From Psychrobacter aestuarii (GTDB taxonomy: Bacteria; Pseudomonadota; Gammaproteobacteria; Pseudomonadales; Moraxellaceae), in the NCBI RefSeq assembly GCF_904846035.1, contig NZ_CAJGYT010000001.1, positions 2,604,001-2,668,000 on the forward strand: a stretch of DNA of 64,000 bases, in the 5' to 3' direction. Under the pieces are notes generated by a model. That model was given only the letters and a program-made list of their open reading frames with translations. It ran no database searches and was not told the origin of the DNA. The position numbers and the translations under genes are program-made. Each line of letters opens with the position of its first letter. Position 1 is the stretch's first letter. Positions 45,721 through 54,939 of the stretch are shown here, piece after piece.

Positions 45721-46277
45721 GATGAATCTCCTAACTGTGGTCACTAAGCCTACCGTGCATGGCAGTGAGCGTTGCTACTGCATGCATATATAATGCCAAG
45801 TCAAGCAAGGCGGCACTGTGTGCTGTGGCGGTAGGGTCATGAAAACGCAATTGGACAAAATGCCAGCACATACGTTTATGGGTCATGGGGTGTGATTGTC
45901 CGCGCCGAGGACTTGGTCAAAATGTGGCGCGCTCAGGCAGTGATGCCGTAATCGTTACACGGGGCATAGGGGTTGGGTAGCATGTCCCTTTGTCCCTATG
46001 GCAGTCGTGGTTTCCCATATTTTTCATGACAAATAAATTTCATAACAAAATAATGTGGTAGCCATAAGATAGGGGCGCATGAGCTTTATTCAAGTTATTG
46101 TCATACTCTGGTAAGATGCGGTAACATTTAGATGTTAAGTATTTGAAATTGCGATATTTTTTCGATGAGCCAAGTATCTTTTGCTGGGCGCGATGATAGC
46201 ACAGCCATATCACGCCCATGTCTCTATATTCTTTATAAGTACATGTATCGTGTGAGTTAGGTATATCCCTCAGCAAT
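45721..46277. other. Intergenic region, 557 bp
   Basis: The part next to the transglycosylase gene has ordinary composition and should hold its promoter; the part next to the Nif3 gene is AT-rich. An 86-codon leftward frame (46040-46300) overlaps the end of the Nif3 gene, has no ribosome site and no recognisable motif. I see no hairpin or RNA gene that I can defend. Confidence 0.45.
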
Positions 46278-47084
46278 CTAAGCAGGATTGTCAATATCAA
46301 TAAAGGTCACAGGCAAGTTAAATTCTGCCTTTAGATGTTCGCCTAATGCTTCGATACCGCCGCGCTCGGTCGCGTGGTGTCCTGCAGCAAAATAATGAAT
46401 GCCCAGCTCGCGCGCGCTATGTGTGGTGCGCTCGGAGATTTCTCCTGAAATATAAGCGTCGCAGCCCATCTCTGCCGCTTGCTCAATCATATCTTGCGCG
46501 CCGCCCGTACACAGCCCCACGCGGCGAATCAAACCGTCATCATTAGGCAATTCGGCCGCGATGTGTAGCGGTGTACGTCCGAGCGCAGTCGCAATCTTGG
46601 TTGCCAGTGCCTCTGCCGTTTGCGGCGCGCAGGTCGCAATATTGCCGACAGGGTGCAACTCGTGAGGATAGAGTCCGCCTGTTATTTCTAAATCCAGCAG
46701 CTCGGCTAAAATGGCATTGTTGCCTATCTTTGGGTGCGCATCGAGTGGCAAGTGATAGGTGATGAGCGAGATACCATGTGTCAATAATTTACGGATGCGC
46801 GTGCCTTTCATGCCTGTCAGCGGGGCAGGCTCGCCTTTCCAAAAATAACCGTGATGCACCAAAATGGCATCGGCATTATCGGCAATCGCCGCATCAATCA
46901 GGGCCTCGCACGCGGTCACGCCTGTGACGATACGGCGAATCGGCTGCCCGCCATCGACTTGTAAGCCATTTGGGCAATAGTCCTTGAAGTCATGCGCTGA
47001 TAGGTAGTCATCGCAATAAGCGGTCAACTGCTGGGCGCTGATGCCATCATTGGGCGTACTTGAGGTATCGCTTTGGGTACTCAT
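46278..47084 (-). CDS. Nif3-like dinuclear metal-centre protein (YbgI family)
   Basis: A 268-residue member of the Nif3/YbgI family, often labelled GTP cyclohydrolase I type 2, of uncertain function. Metal ligands are visible in ILVHHGYFWKG (two His), LPLDAHPKIGNN (Asp), and AAGHHATERGGIEALG (His, Glu). The first 17 residues are an unconserved Ser/Thr-rich start. E. coli YbgI has 247 residues. It faces away from the protease gene, with a 324-base gap. Confidence 0.93.
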   Translation of the reverse strand: MSTQSDTSSTPNDGISAQQLTAYCDDYLSAHDFKDYCPNGLQVDGGQPIRRIVTGVTACEALIDAAIADNADAILVHHGYFWKGEPAPLTGMKGTRIRKLLTHGISLITYHLPLDAHPKIGNNAILAELLDLEITGGLYPHELHPVGNIATCAPQTAEALATKIATALGRTPLHIAAELPNDDGLIRRVGLCTGGAQDMIEQAAEMGCDAYISGEISERTTHSARELGIHYFAAGHHATERGGIEALGEHLKAEFNLPVTFIDIDNPA

Positions 47085-47408
47085 AAAAATTCCTTATATC
47101 AGTATCGTTAACGCGGTCTTAACGTGCGCGCGGTTATGCTTATATTTTGGTGATTGTATGCTCGTTAAAGGGGTGTACTGCGCCAATCACAGCACAAATA
47201 AAAAATGGCATCAGCCCTTATCATTTGGGCGCTGCGTAAAGGTCTTATCTTACCATAAGCAGCAAAAAGCCCGATAACTTCACTAACTGAATAAATACAC
47301 GATACGTTACTATTTATAAGGTGTGACCGTTATAATTTGAAAACCAAAAGCGCTTTACTTGCTTAATTTTGTGCCGTCTATTTCATTTATGTGTCGAGGT
47401 TTTTTTGT
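47085..47408. other. Intergenic region, 324 bp, divergent promoters
   Basis: It separates the leftward Nif3 gene from the rightward protease gene and must contain both promoters. I see no palindrome or RNA structure of note. Confidence 0.4.
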
Positions 47409-48749
47409 ATGTCCACCCCCAATAACAATCGTAATACCCCGTTTTTCCGTTGGCTGCCTTGGGCGCTACTTGCCGCTGCGGTTGTGGTCGCGATTTGGTT
47501 ATTTATCAGTACAAAAGGTGCCTCAGAGACAACGTGGCAACCGCCAAGGACACCTGAATCCGAAAAACTCACGCCGCCGCCTGTGAGCAGCACCGCGCCT
47601 GCGGTCAGCTCGTATCACGATGCGGTGGCACGTGCGGCGCAATCGGTGGTCAATATCTACACCACCCAAAGCATGGCTGAAAACCCATACATGAATGACC
47701 CTGTGCTGCGCCGATTCTTTGAATATCACAATGGCGTGCCCAGCGACCAAGGCGAAACCAACTTAGGCTCAGGCGTCATCGTGTCCGATGATGGCTATAT
47801 CGTCACCAACGCGCACGTGGTCGAAAAGGCGGATGAAATCATCGTCGGTTTTAATGATGGGCGTAAAAGCCGCGCAACGGTGGTCGGTGTTGACCCTGAC
47901 AGTGACCTTGCGGTAATCAAAGTCGATATGAAAGGACTGACGCCGCTTGCATTCCGCGAGTCGCCGATTCAGGTCGGTGATGTGGCGCTAGCGATTGGTA
48001 ACCCCTTTGGGGTTGGACAGACCGTGACCCAAGGCATCATCTCAGCGACAGGGCGCACGGGTCTTGGCGTCAATAAGTTTGAAGACTTCATCCAGACCGA
48101 TGCGGCGATTAACCCTGGTAACTCAGGCGGCGCGCTCGTCGATGCCAGTGGCGAGCTGGTCGGCATCAATACCGTGATTTTCTCTAAGTCGGGCGGCTCT
48201 ATGGGCATTGGCTTTGCCATTCCGACAGCGCTCGTTGAGCAGGTGATGACCGCACTGATTAAAGACGGTCGCGTCAGTCGTGGTTGGCTCGGCATCGAGA
48301 TTCAATCCCAGCTGCGTGACCCAACGCAATTAGAGACCTCAACGGGCGTCGAAGTGCTCAATGTCGTGCCCAATGGTCCAGCGGCGAAAAGTGGTCTAAA
48401 AGTAGGCGATATTATCCTAAGTATCGACGGCGTTGAGATGACCGATGCCAATACCTTGGTACAATATGTGGCACGAAAACCACTCAATACCAAGCTCAAT
48501 GCCCAAGTATTGCGCGGCGGCAAAACGGTACAGGTAGAAATCACCCTGACCGCACGTCCACAACAAGAAGAAATCCCCGCGCAGCCTGCGGCATTTGAGG
48601 GTGACTTTAACAATGAAATGGGCGCGCAAGATGAAATCCGAGAAGCGCCCACCATGTCAGATGAAGAGCGTCTGCGCCTGCGCGAGGAGCTGCTCCAGCT
48701 GTTTGAACAAAATGGCATGGCGCAGCCACAACAACAGCCCACACAGTAA
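47409..48749 (+). CDS. Membrane-anchored DegS-like serine protease with one PDZ domain
   Basis: A 446-residue protease. An uncleaved membrane anchor (RWLPWALLAAAVVVAIWLFIS, about 14-34) holds it in the periplasm. The trypsin-like domain has catalytic His in TNAHVVEKAD (about 136), Asp in DPDSDLAVIKVD and Ser in NPGNSGGALVDASGELVG (about 238). A single PDZ domain follows (WLGIEIQSQL through GDIILSIDGVEMTDANTLVQ, about 297-385), then a Glu/Gln-rich tail. DegS cuts RseA to start the sigma-E response; E. coli DegS has 355 residues, so the roughly 60-residue tail is extra. The ATG at 47409 has GAGG 9 bases before; an upstream GTG at 47391 is less likely. Confidence 0.92.
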   Translation: MSTPNNNRNTPFFRWLPWALLAAAVVVAIWLFISTKGASETTWQPPRTPESEKLTPPPVSSTAPAVSSYHDAVARAAQSVVNIYTTQSMAENPYMNDPVLRRFFEYHNGVPSDQGETNLGSGVIVSDDGYIVTNAHVVEKADEIIVGFNDGRKSRATVVGVDPDSDLAVIKVDMKGLTPLAFRESPIQVGDVALAIGNPFGVGQTVTQGIISATGRTGLGVNKFEDFIQTDAAINPGNSGGALVDASGELVGINTVIFSKSGGSMGIGFAIPTALVEQVMTALIKDGRVSRGWLGIEIQSQLRDPTQLETSTGVEVLNVVPNGPAAKSGLKVGDIILSIDGVEMTDANTLVQYVARKPLNTKLNAQVLRGGKTVQVEITLTARPQQEEIPAQPAAFEGDFNNEMGAQDEIREAPTMSDEERLRLREELLQLFEQNGMAQPQQQPTQ

Positions 48750-48808
48750 AGGCGGCGTATGGGTTACACTCGAGGCATAAGACCCGACTGAATCTATAAA
48801 CAATCCAT

Positions 48809-48844
48809 AAAAAAGCGCCCGTTAATGACAGCGGGCGCTTTTTT
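48809..48844 (+). terminator. Rho-independent terminator of the protease gene
   Basis: Thirteen-base arms (48809-48821 and 48832-48844; core GCGCCCG/CGGGCGC with A6/T6) and a 10-base loop. It is symmetrical and may also serve the leftward ferredoxin gene. Confidence 0.92.
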
Positions 48845-48888
48845 AGGTCGTTATTTTTTAATCACTATCCATTGATTCGCTAACACGC

Positions 48889-49155
48889 TTACTCAATAAT
48901 CAATTCTTCATTGATATGAATCACGCCTTGGACGCGGCAGCAGCAGGGCAGTATCTCGTCTTCATCAATCATCGCCAGCGGGTGAATAAAATACTCAATC
49001 GGCTGCGAATGCGCCAGCTTTTGCACGCGGCAGCTGCCACAGTAGCCCTCACGGCATTGGTAGTTGATGTCGTGCCCAGTACGCAGCAAGCCGTCTAGCA
49101 AGGTCTCGCTATCGTGCAGATAAAAGCGCTGTTTGCTGGTCACTACCCATGTCAT
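48889..49155 (-). CDS. yfaE: 2Fe-2S ferredoxin, YfaE-like
   Basis: An 88-residue plant-type ferredoxin. The cluster cysteines are in YQCREGYCGSCRVQ (CxxxxCxxC) and ILPCCCRVQG. In E. coli YfaE, encoded after nrdB, supplies electrons to rebuild the diferric-tyrosyl radical of NrdB. Here too it follows nrdB on the same strand, 90 bases downstream, and a very stable hairpin lies in that gap. An AGGAGG-like site precedes the ATG. Confidence 0.92.
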   Translation of the reverse strand: MTWVVTSKQRFYLHDSETLLDGLLRTGHDINYQCREGYCGSCRVQKLAHSQPIEYFIHPLAMIDEDEILPCCCRVQGVIHINEELIIE

Positions 49156-49199
49156 GACGACATACCTCCTGATGTTAATGGTGCTTTAGATAAATAGTA

Positions 49200-49237
49200 G
49201 CGCGCGTGGATGACAAAAGGATGTCATCTACGCGCGT
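49200..49237 (-). ncRNA. Strong intercistronic hairpin between nrdB and the ferredoxin gene
   Basis: Fifteen-base arms (49201-49215 and 49222-49236) pair with a single G-T wobble around a 6-base loop; the outermost part is CGCGCG-rich. No T run follows in the leftward direction, so it is more likely an mRNA-stabilising or processing hairpin than a terminator. It starts 10 bases after the nrdB stop. Confidence 0.6.
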
Positions 49238-49245
49238 GGTTTGGG

Positions 49246-50379
49246 TTACAGCTCAAAGTCGTCAAAGTCACTGTTGGACAAGTCAGAATCAATCTGTCCG
49301 ACCAAGTACGAGCTGATTTCGGTCTCTTGCGGCGCAACCTGCACATTGTCAGACGACAGCCATGTATTAATCCACGGAATCGGGTTGGATTTTGAATGCG
49401 GGAACGCCGCTGGCAAGCCCACCGCTTCCATACGCAAGTTGGTGATGTACTCCACATACTGACACAAGATGTCTTTGTTCAGACCAATCATTGAGCCGTC
49501 TTTAAACAAGTAGCCCGCCCAGTCTTTTTCTTGCTCGGCGGCCTTGCGGAAAATCTCGATGCTCTCTTCACGGCACGCCTCGGCAATCTCTGCCATCTCA
49601 GGATCGTCCTTGCCATGACGCATGAGGTTAATCATGTGCTGCGAGCCTGTCAGATGCAGCGCCTCATCACGGGCAATCAGCTTGATAATCTTGGCATTGC
49701 CTTCCATCAGCTTGCGCTCGGCAAAGGCAAACGAGCAGGCGAACGACACATAAAAACGAATCGCCTCTAGCACATTGACCGCCATGATGCACAGATACAG
49801 CTGCTTTTTGAGACTGCGCAAGTCAACGGTGATTTGCTCGCCATTGACCGTATGCGTGCCCGCGCCATATAGGCTGTATAGCTGACTGTTGCGGTACAGC
49901 TCATCGTAGTAGTGGGCGATGTCCGAGGCGCGCTCTAGGATATTGTCATTCGCCATAATGTCGTCAAACACCACGCTTGGGTCATTGACAATATTGCGGA
50001 TGATGTGCGTATAGCTGCGCGAATGGATGGTCTCAGAAAACGACCATGTCTCAATCCACGTCTCTAGCTCAGGGATAGACACCAGCGGCAACAGCACCAC
50101 GTTTGGGCTGCGACCTTGAATCGAGTCGAGCAAGGTCTGGTACTTAAGGTTGCTCAAAAAGATGTGCTGCTCGTGCGAAGACAAGTTACCAAAGTCAATA
50201 CGGTCGCGCGACACATCGACCTCTTCGGGACGCCAAAAAAAGCTGAGCTGCTTTTCAATCAGCTGCTCAAAGATGGGGTGCTTTTGCTGGTCGTAGCGCG
50301 CCACATTGACGGGCTGACCGAAGAACATCGGCTCGCTCAAAGCATTGTTTGGGGTTTGACAAAAGATTGAGTAAGTCAT
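49246..50379 (-). CDS. nrdB: Ribonucleotide reductase class Ia, beta subunit
   Basis: A 377-residue radical-carrying subunit, almost the same length as E. coli NrdB (376). Conserved blocks include [56 protein letters not shown] with ligand Glu and His and the radical Tyr, [18 protein letters not shown] and [16 protein letters not shown] with the remaining ligands. The C-terminal peptide that docks to NrdA ([12 protein letters not shown]) ends in Leu. Unlike the usual nrdAB operon, it lies about 4.6 kb from nrdA with three accessory genes between. No NrdR-like box was found in the 58-base gap upstream. Confidence 0.97.
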   Translation of the reverse strand: MTYSIFCQTPNNALSEPMFFGQPVNVARYDQQKHPIFEQLIEKQLSFFWRPEEVDVSRDRIDFGNLSSHEQHIFLSNLKYQTLLDSIQGRSPNVVLLPLVSIPELETWIETWSFSETIHSRSYTHIIRNIVNDPSVVFDDIMANDNILERASDIAHYYDELYRNSQLYSLYGAGTHTVNGEQITVDLRSLKKQLYLCIMAVNVLEAIRFYVSFACSFAFAERKLMEGNAKIIKLIARDEALHLTGSQHMINLMRHGKDDPEMAEIAEACREESIEIFRKAAEQEKDWAGYLFKDGSMIGLNKDILCQYVEYITNLRMEAVGLPAAFPHSKSNPIPWINTWLSSDNVQVAPQETEISSYLVGQIDSDLSNSDFDDFEL

Positions 50380-50437
50380 GGCATTGCCTTTTTGGGTTTT
50401 CGGTGTTGGTCTGTGTGTAAGGGTTTTTTAGCTTCAA

Positions 50438-50782
50438 CTAGTCTTGTAAGCAAAAGACTTTTTCAAATGAGATTGTGTTATCAGAAATAATCTCAAGTAC
50501 AGCTTTTATTAAACATGCGCTAGAAAATTGCTTAATGATTATTGTATAAGGTGCCCAAAAGTAGTTATTAAATACGTCTATGCTGGTATCTGCATTCAAA
50601 GCGATAACACTGTCTAGTGAAAATGCCGTACAAGCGTAATGATTACCTTGGTACGCCACAAAAAAATCTAAATTTTCATCTTGTTTAGATTTCACTTCAA
50701 ACGAATGATGTGTATAAATATGGACGTCATTATCATGATACAAAGTATTAAACATAGGGATGTTCTCTATCTGCGCTGACAT
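50438..50782 (-). CDS. Uncharacterised 114-residue protein
   Basis: A small, AT-rich gene coding for an acidic to neutral soluble protein with aromatic residues (FFVAYQGNHYACTAF, NNYFWAPYTIIIKQF) and four cysteines. No family was recognised. There is no clear ribosome site before the ATG. It lies directly upstream of nrdB (58-base gap) within the block that separates nrdB from nrdA. The compact alpha/beta look and AT-richness resemble immunity or accessory genes, but that is a guess. Confidence 0.55.
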   Translation of the reverse strand: MSAQIENIPMFNTLYHDNDVHIYTHHSFEVKSKQDENLDFFVAYQGNHYACTAFSLDSVIALNADTSIDVFNNYFWAPYTIIIKQFSSACLIKAVLEIISDNTISFEKVFCLQD

Positions 50783-50818
50783 TCAAAATATGGCAAGTTT
50801 AAAGCAGACTACATAGGA

Positions 50819-51178
50819 CTACAAATTATCTAACGCTATCTGCGCCGAGCCTTGACCATCATTGATATACGCCTTGAGCATTTCGCTCAGCTCGCTGTCG
50901 TCCAGTGCGTCCAGCTCACTGATGGCTCTATCACGCAGGGTGTCTGCGTCTGCCACCTCCGCCATCGGCGGGACTGCGGGCGCTTTTCTGGCGGTTTTTT
51001 TTACTGGCTTTTTGGCGGCTTTTACGCTGTCCTTTGGTGCGGCATCACTACCTAACTGCTGACGAACACTTGCCATATCAACGGTCACTTGAACGACATG
51101 GGTGCGGTCGTCGTCTAGGTCTGAAAATACATTGGGAATAAACAAGCCACCATCTTTGATGATTGCGGTATATTGCAC
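50819..51178 (-). CDS. Uncharacterised 119-residue protein with Lys/Ala-rich linker
   Basis: Three parts can be seen: an N-terminal strand-rich segment (MQYTAIIKDGGLFIPNVFSDL) that recalls the start of some small antitoxin-like proteins, a basic low-complexity linker (KAAKKPVKKTARKAP, about 54-68), and an acidic helical end (LRDRAISELDALDDSELSEM). It starts with GTG behind a strong GGAGG (4-base spacing). Its base composition is like the chromosome, unlike its AT-rich neighbours on both sides. It may be an antitoxin or DNA-binding protein, but no toxin gene is evident. Confidence 0.62.
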   Translation of the reverse strand: MQYTAIIKDGGLFIPNVFSDLDDDRTHVVQVTVDMASVRQQLGSDAAPKDSVKAAKKPVKKTARKAPAVPPMAEVADADTLRDRAISELDALDDSELSEMLKAYINDGQGSAQIALDNL

Positions 51179-51293
51179 ACGACCTCCGTTGTTTTAGTTC
51201 TGTCTACTGCTGTGAGTATAATAGTGTGAATTTTACTTTATGCAGTATTTTTTCAATTCATCATTTGAGTTTAAGAGGATATATTATCTCTGC

Positions 51294-54200
51294 TCATTTA
51301 TCTTCGTTATCGACTTGAACTTGAGATTTATGATTTTTACACTTATTTATAGGCACTTCTAAGCCCAGCTTTTCATTTAGTCTTTTATACATTTGAAAAT
51401 TATCGCTATCTTTTGATGAGAGATGTTGAGTAACTTGAGCAACAAGAGTTTCTTGATGCTCTTCTGAAAAGTTAATAGGAATATCTAAAAGCCAATTTAT
51501 TTTCTGTATATGATTGCTATCTATCCATATTATAAGTCTTCTTTCTAAATTTCTCTGATCTACATTCTTAATATAGGGTTCAATAGATGGTGCTATTAAC
51601 ATGAAACCTATATCATCTAAAGGATCTTTGTCGTTAGGTTGAAAATAAGTTTTTGTTAAATCTTCAATATGTAATTCTATATCCAAAACTTTACTTTTCA
51701 AGTCCCAAAATAATTTTAAATTATCATGATGTGGTGAACTAGAAACATTAGAGAAGATCTGTTTGAAGTAACTTGACCACGCCAAACTAAAAGCAGGAAC
51801 GCTTTCTGGAACACATAATAATAGCTCATTTTCTTTTTCAAAAGCTTCTAACCATTGATCTTTAGTAAGATTTTTTAAAAGCGATATAGCAAAATTCTTA
51901 GCATCATGAGTACCATATCGAGTTAGTAGGTTAATAGATCTATGATACAAATGAATATTTTCTTTCATATCTTCATGTATATTTTCTAATGCCCCGCTCT
52001 CACATACTTTAATAATTACTGCCTTCAATACTGATTCATTGCTCCAATTTATTTCATCGAAATACCTTGCATCACATGAAAATAAATCTGAGTCATTACT
52101 AGTTTCTAGAATATGTATAGCAAATTTATTTTCTTTATATCTAGCTAATTCCCAAATGGTATGTAAGCTATCAGCTTGTCTAAATAAATTTAAAATCCAA
52201 TCAAGTTTATCTTCTTCAAACTCTTGTAATAAATAGTCTTTAATAAATTCAGGTACTTGGGTGTTATTTCTATAATCTTCATCTAGAATAGTTACTAAAA
52301 AAGGTAATGTTGGGTTTTTTTCTATACTTGAATGCCTAGATCTTTGCCAAAATTCAGGTGATTTTATACACTCTTCCAGTTTTTCTCTACTATTTCCTTT
52401 TAACATAGAAATTATGTTTATAATGAAACTATAGAATGGTTCTATATCAGATTCCCTGGAAGGTAAGTTAAGCCAGTTTATAACTGAAGGTACTAAGGTT
52501 TTCCAGTTGGATATATCGCTATCTATTTTTAGAGAGTTAATTAATACTTTAAAGTTTTCTGTTTTTAGTTGATTAGAACTAAAACCACAATTAGCAACAA
52601 TTTGTTCGTAAATATTAGTTCTAGGTAAAACCGTATTGATTATAACGTTTTCATCTGAACACTCTGTTATCCATATTTTCCAGTCTTCATAGGTAAAAGA
52701 ATAACGAAATTTTTTTATAGTGCTATCATTCGTAAACAGGATAGCCTCAATTTCTGATAAACCTAATAACTCTGGACGGCTAAATTTTTCAGTACCAACT
52801 GATTTTACTAAACTATTCATTCTAATTTTAAATTTAGAGTTTAAAGACTCAATAAAACATTTCTCATTCTTAATAACTTTAATTAATTTTTGCACAGTTT
52901 CGACATAACTGTATTTTTCAAAATTTAAATCCTTGAAGGAATGTATAAAAATAGTTTCTATTCTATTTGTATATTCATATATATATTCTACTTCATCTAA
53001 AAAAGCATCGTGTAAGCTAGCAATAGCATTTATAAGATAACCATCGCTATTACTGTTTTGAACTATCCATTCGTTTTCACTAGCTCTAAGTGCAAGCCAA
53101 AAAGCATCTTGGTGATTTTCTCTAAGTTCTTTAAGTTTCTTACCGTCACCCTTAAAAATAGATGATCTTATTTCTGGAGAGAGAAGTAGTTGTGTGCCTT
53201 TATCTGCGCTAACACCGAATAAAAGACCCGCAAGCTCAGGTTTTATCTGTGATTCCTCGAGGCTAATTGGAAATGATCCAGGAATACCTTCTTTCAATAA
53301 AGTATTTCTAAACTCATTCTCAGTCATTGATTGTCGAGCAAGACTATAGATACATAATGATTCAGCACTAAATTCGTTTTTCCAGTGCAAAGCTAGAATT
53401 CCAACTCTATTAATTGTACTATGTATATATCTAGGCGATGGTGACTTATCTAGTTTGCTCATACATTTTATATAACTCTCTATGTATTCATCTTTAAATT
53501 CTTCAGGCCAACCATGACATGACTTATCAACACATTTTTTAAAATAATCAATCCAAGCAGACATGACAGGAGGTGGTACCTCAATTGTAATTTGAAAGCT
53601 TTTCTCCATAAATGAAGTTGCTACTATACTTTTTGATGCTGCTCCAATTTTCCCATTATCAGCCTTTAAATCGTTATCGTTATGCTGAACTTGAAAACTG
53701 TCACTTTGCCATATTTTCTGTATAGCCTCCCTATCAAATGGAATTAGAAACCAAAGTTTATCCTTCCAATCGAGCGATTTTGGGTTGAGTGAAGAGCTTC
53801 TATGCTGAAAAAAAGTTTGTAATGTTGACCAAATTGTTTGGGCGTAGTCAGGATCAACTCTATCAAGATTATCAATAACAATGACAGCCTGTTCGTAAGT
53901 AGTTGTGGATTCTGATGAGAACAAATGTGACATAATCTCATCAAAGAATTTCTCAAACTCGATAGAGGTTCTTTCTCCATCTTCAGTAATATCTTGAGTA
54001 TAGTTTTCAGTAGACTCTGATTCAAAAAAGTCCCATTTAGTCTTACCTTTAGAGTTTTTTTCACCCCACAGCCACCAATAAACAATCATTAATAAAGGAC
54101 CGAATGCAAACAGAAGACCAAAGATCAGTCTAAAGCTAGGAGAAGTGGCTGATTCATTAAAAGGCCATACTAAACTATCATAGGGAGTTTGGTTTAATAG

Positions 54201-54665
54201 TGCCGCTCCTGCAGGTACAAGAATAGCAACGGTTGATAAGTATTTTCCAAGTTTTGAAGCAGACTTTTCAGAGTTGACAGTTACAGTTTTCTTTCTAGCA
54301 CTTACTTTGTTTTTTAGCTCAATTAATTTCTCATCTTCACTGCTTGATTCTATAGAATCAATTAAGCTTTCTAAAAAAATTTTTCTTAAAGGATCTCCAT
54401 CATGTGCCCATGCATCAAAAGCGAAAAAAAATACCTTTTTGTTTTCTTCTTGTAGTTTTTGTCTAAGAATATTAATGATTGTGGATTTTCCAGAACCCCA
54501 GCTGCCTTCTAAACCAATAGTCAGACCGTATTTTTCTTGATTCATTAATGTGTTTAAGGTCGTTGCTACCTTTTCATGAGTTTTATCTTCGAACAGGTCA
54601 GTTTTTGCGACTTGTTCGTGAAGTACATGAAATGAGTAATCATGATTGAGTTCTTTATCATTCAT
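51294..54665 (-). CDS. KAP family P-loop NTPase, large, two membrane segments; candidate phage-exclusion protein
   Basis: A protein of 1123 residues from the ATG at 54665 (the frame opens with TTG at 54695; AAGGG lies 13 bases before the ATG). KAP hallmarks are Walker A GLEGSWGSGKSTIINIL (about 51-67), FFAFDAWAHDGDPLRK, two membrane segments inserted in the NTPase (about 141-158 and 179-200), Walker B with the second Asp AVIVIDNLDRVDPDYAQ (about 260-276), and WFLIPFDREAIQKIW. The remaining 700 residues are helical and unassigned. PifA of plasmid F, which blocks T7, is a KAP protein. The gene is clearly more AT-rich than its surroundings and splits the nrd locus, which suggests acquisition. 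A defence role is inference. Confidence 0.85.
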   Translation of the reverse strand: MNDKELNHDYSFHVLHEQVAKTDLFEDKTHEKVATTLNTLMNQEKYGLTIGLEGSWGSGKSTIINILRQKLQEENKKVFFFAFDAWAHDGDPLRKIFLESLIDSIESSSEDEKLIELKNKVSARKKTVTVNSEKSASKLGKYLSTVAILVPAGAALLNQTPYDSLVWPFNESATSPSFRLIFGLLFAFGPLLMIVYWWLWGEKNSKGKTKWDFFESESTENYTQDITEDGERTSIEFEKFFDEIMSHLFSSESTTTYEQAVIVIDNLDRVDPDYAQTIWSTLQTFFQHRSSSLNPKSLDWKDKLWFLIPFDREAIQKIWQSDSFQVQHNDNDLKADNGKIGAASKSIVATSFMEKSFQITIEVPPPVMSAWIDYFKKCVDKSCHGWPEEFKDEYIESYIKCMSKLDKSPSPRYIHSTINRVGILALHWKNEFSAESLCIYSLARQSMTENEFRNTLLKEGIPGSFPISLEESQIKPELAGLLFGVSADKGTQLLLSPEIRSSIFKGDGKKLKELRENHQDAFWLALRASENEWIVQNSNSDGYLINAIASLHDAFLDEVEYIYEYTNRIETIFIHSFKDLNFEKYSYVETVQKLIKVIKNEKCFIESLNSKFKIRMNSLVKSVGTEKFSRPELLGLSEIEAILFTNDSTIKKFRYSFTYEDWKIWITECSDENVIINTVLPRTNIYEQIVANCGFSSNQLKTENFKVLINSLKIDSDISNWKTLVPSVINWLNLPSRESDIEPFYSFIINIISMLKGNSREKLEECIKSPEFWQRSRHSSIEKNPTLPFLVTILDEDYRNNTQVPEFIKDYLLQEFEEDKLDWILNLFRQADSLHTIWELARYKENKFAIHILETSNDSDLFSCDARYFDEINWSNESVLKAVIIKVCESGALENIHEDMKENIHLYHRSINLLTRYGTHDAKNFAISLLKNLTKDQWLEAFEKENELLLCVPESVPAFSLAWSSYFKQIFSNVSSSPHHDNLKLFWDLKSKVLDIELHIEDLTKTYFQPNDKDPLDDIGFMLIAPSIEPYIKNVDQRNLERRLIIWIDSNHIQKINWLLDIPINFSEEHQETLVAQVTQHLSSKDSDNFQMYKRLNEKLGLEVPINKCKNHKSQVQVDNEDK

Positions 54666-54746
54666 TGGAGTTACGGCCCTTTTATTTTTGAGCAAAAGGT
54701 ATAATTCTTTGTAAACATAAAATACATGCTTAGTACGACACTTGAT

Positions 54747-54781
54747 TATGAAATAAGTTTGATGTTCAAACTTATTTCATA
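54747..54781. repeat. Perfect 16-bp inverted repeat upstream of the KAP gene
   Basis: Arms 54747-54762 and 54766-54781 are exact reverse complements around the trinucleotide TGT. It lies 82 bases before the KAP start codon. No T run follows on either strand, so a terminator is unlikely; an operator or recombination-related hairpin is possible. Confidence 0.75.
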
Positions 54782-54873
54782 TGACAGATAACTTATGACT
54801 TATATAGAAAAGTATTAATAAGTTTTTATAGTCAAATCTAAATAAAAGAGATGCAGAATAATAAATTCATTTA

Positions 54874-54939
54874 ATTCAACGCTATTTTTCTTGCTTGCTG
54901 TGACTACGTCTCCAGAGGCTGCAAAAAATAACGTTGAAT
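54874..54939. repeat. Long imperfect inverted repeat between nrdA and the KAP gene
   Basis: ATTCAACG at 54874-54881 mirrors CGTTGAAT at 54932-54939; the arms extend to 16 bases with one mismatch and enclose 34 bases. The outer heptamers fit RYYYAAC and GTTRRRY, the ends of integron attC sites, but the internal structure and context do not support that strongly. It may mark the edge of the accessory insert or form the 3-prime end of the nrdA transcript. Confidence 0.6.

Noticed and set aside
46040..46300. An 86-codon leftward frame between the MltF and Nif3 genes
   Set aside because: It overlaps the end of the Nif3 gene, has no ATG with ribosome site and shows no protein-like pattern.
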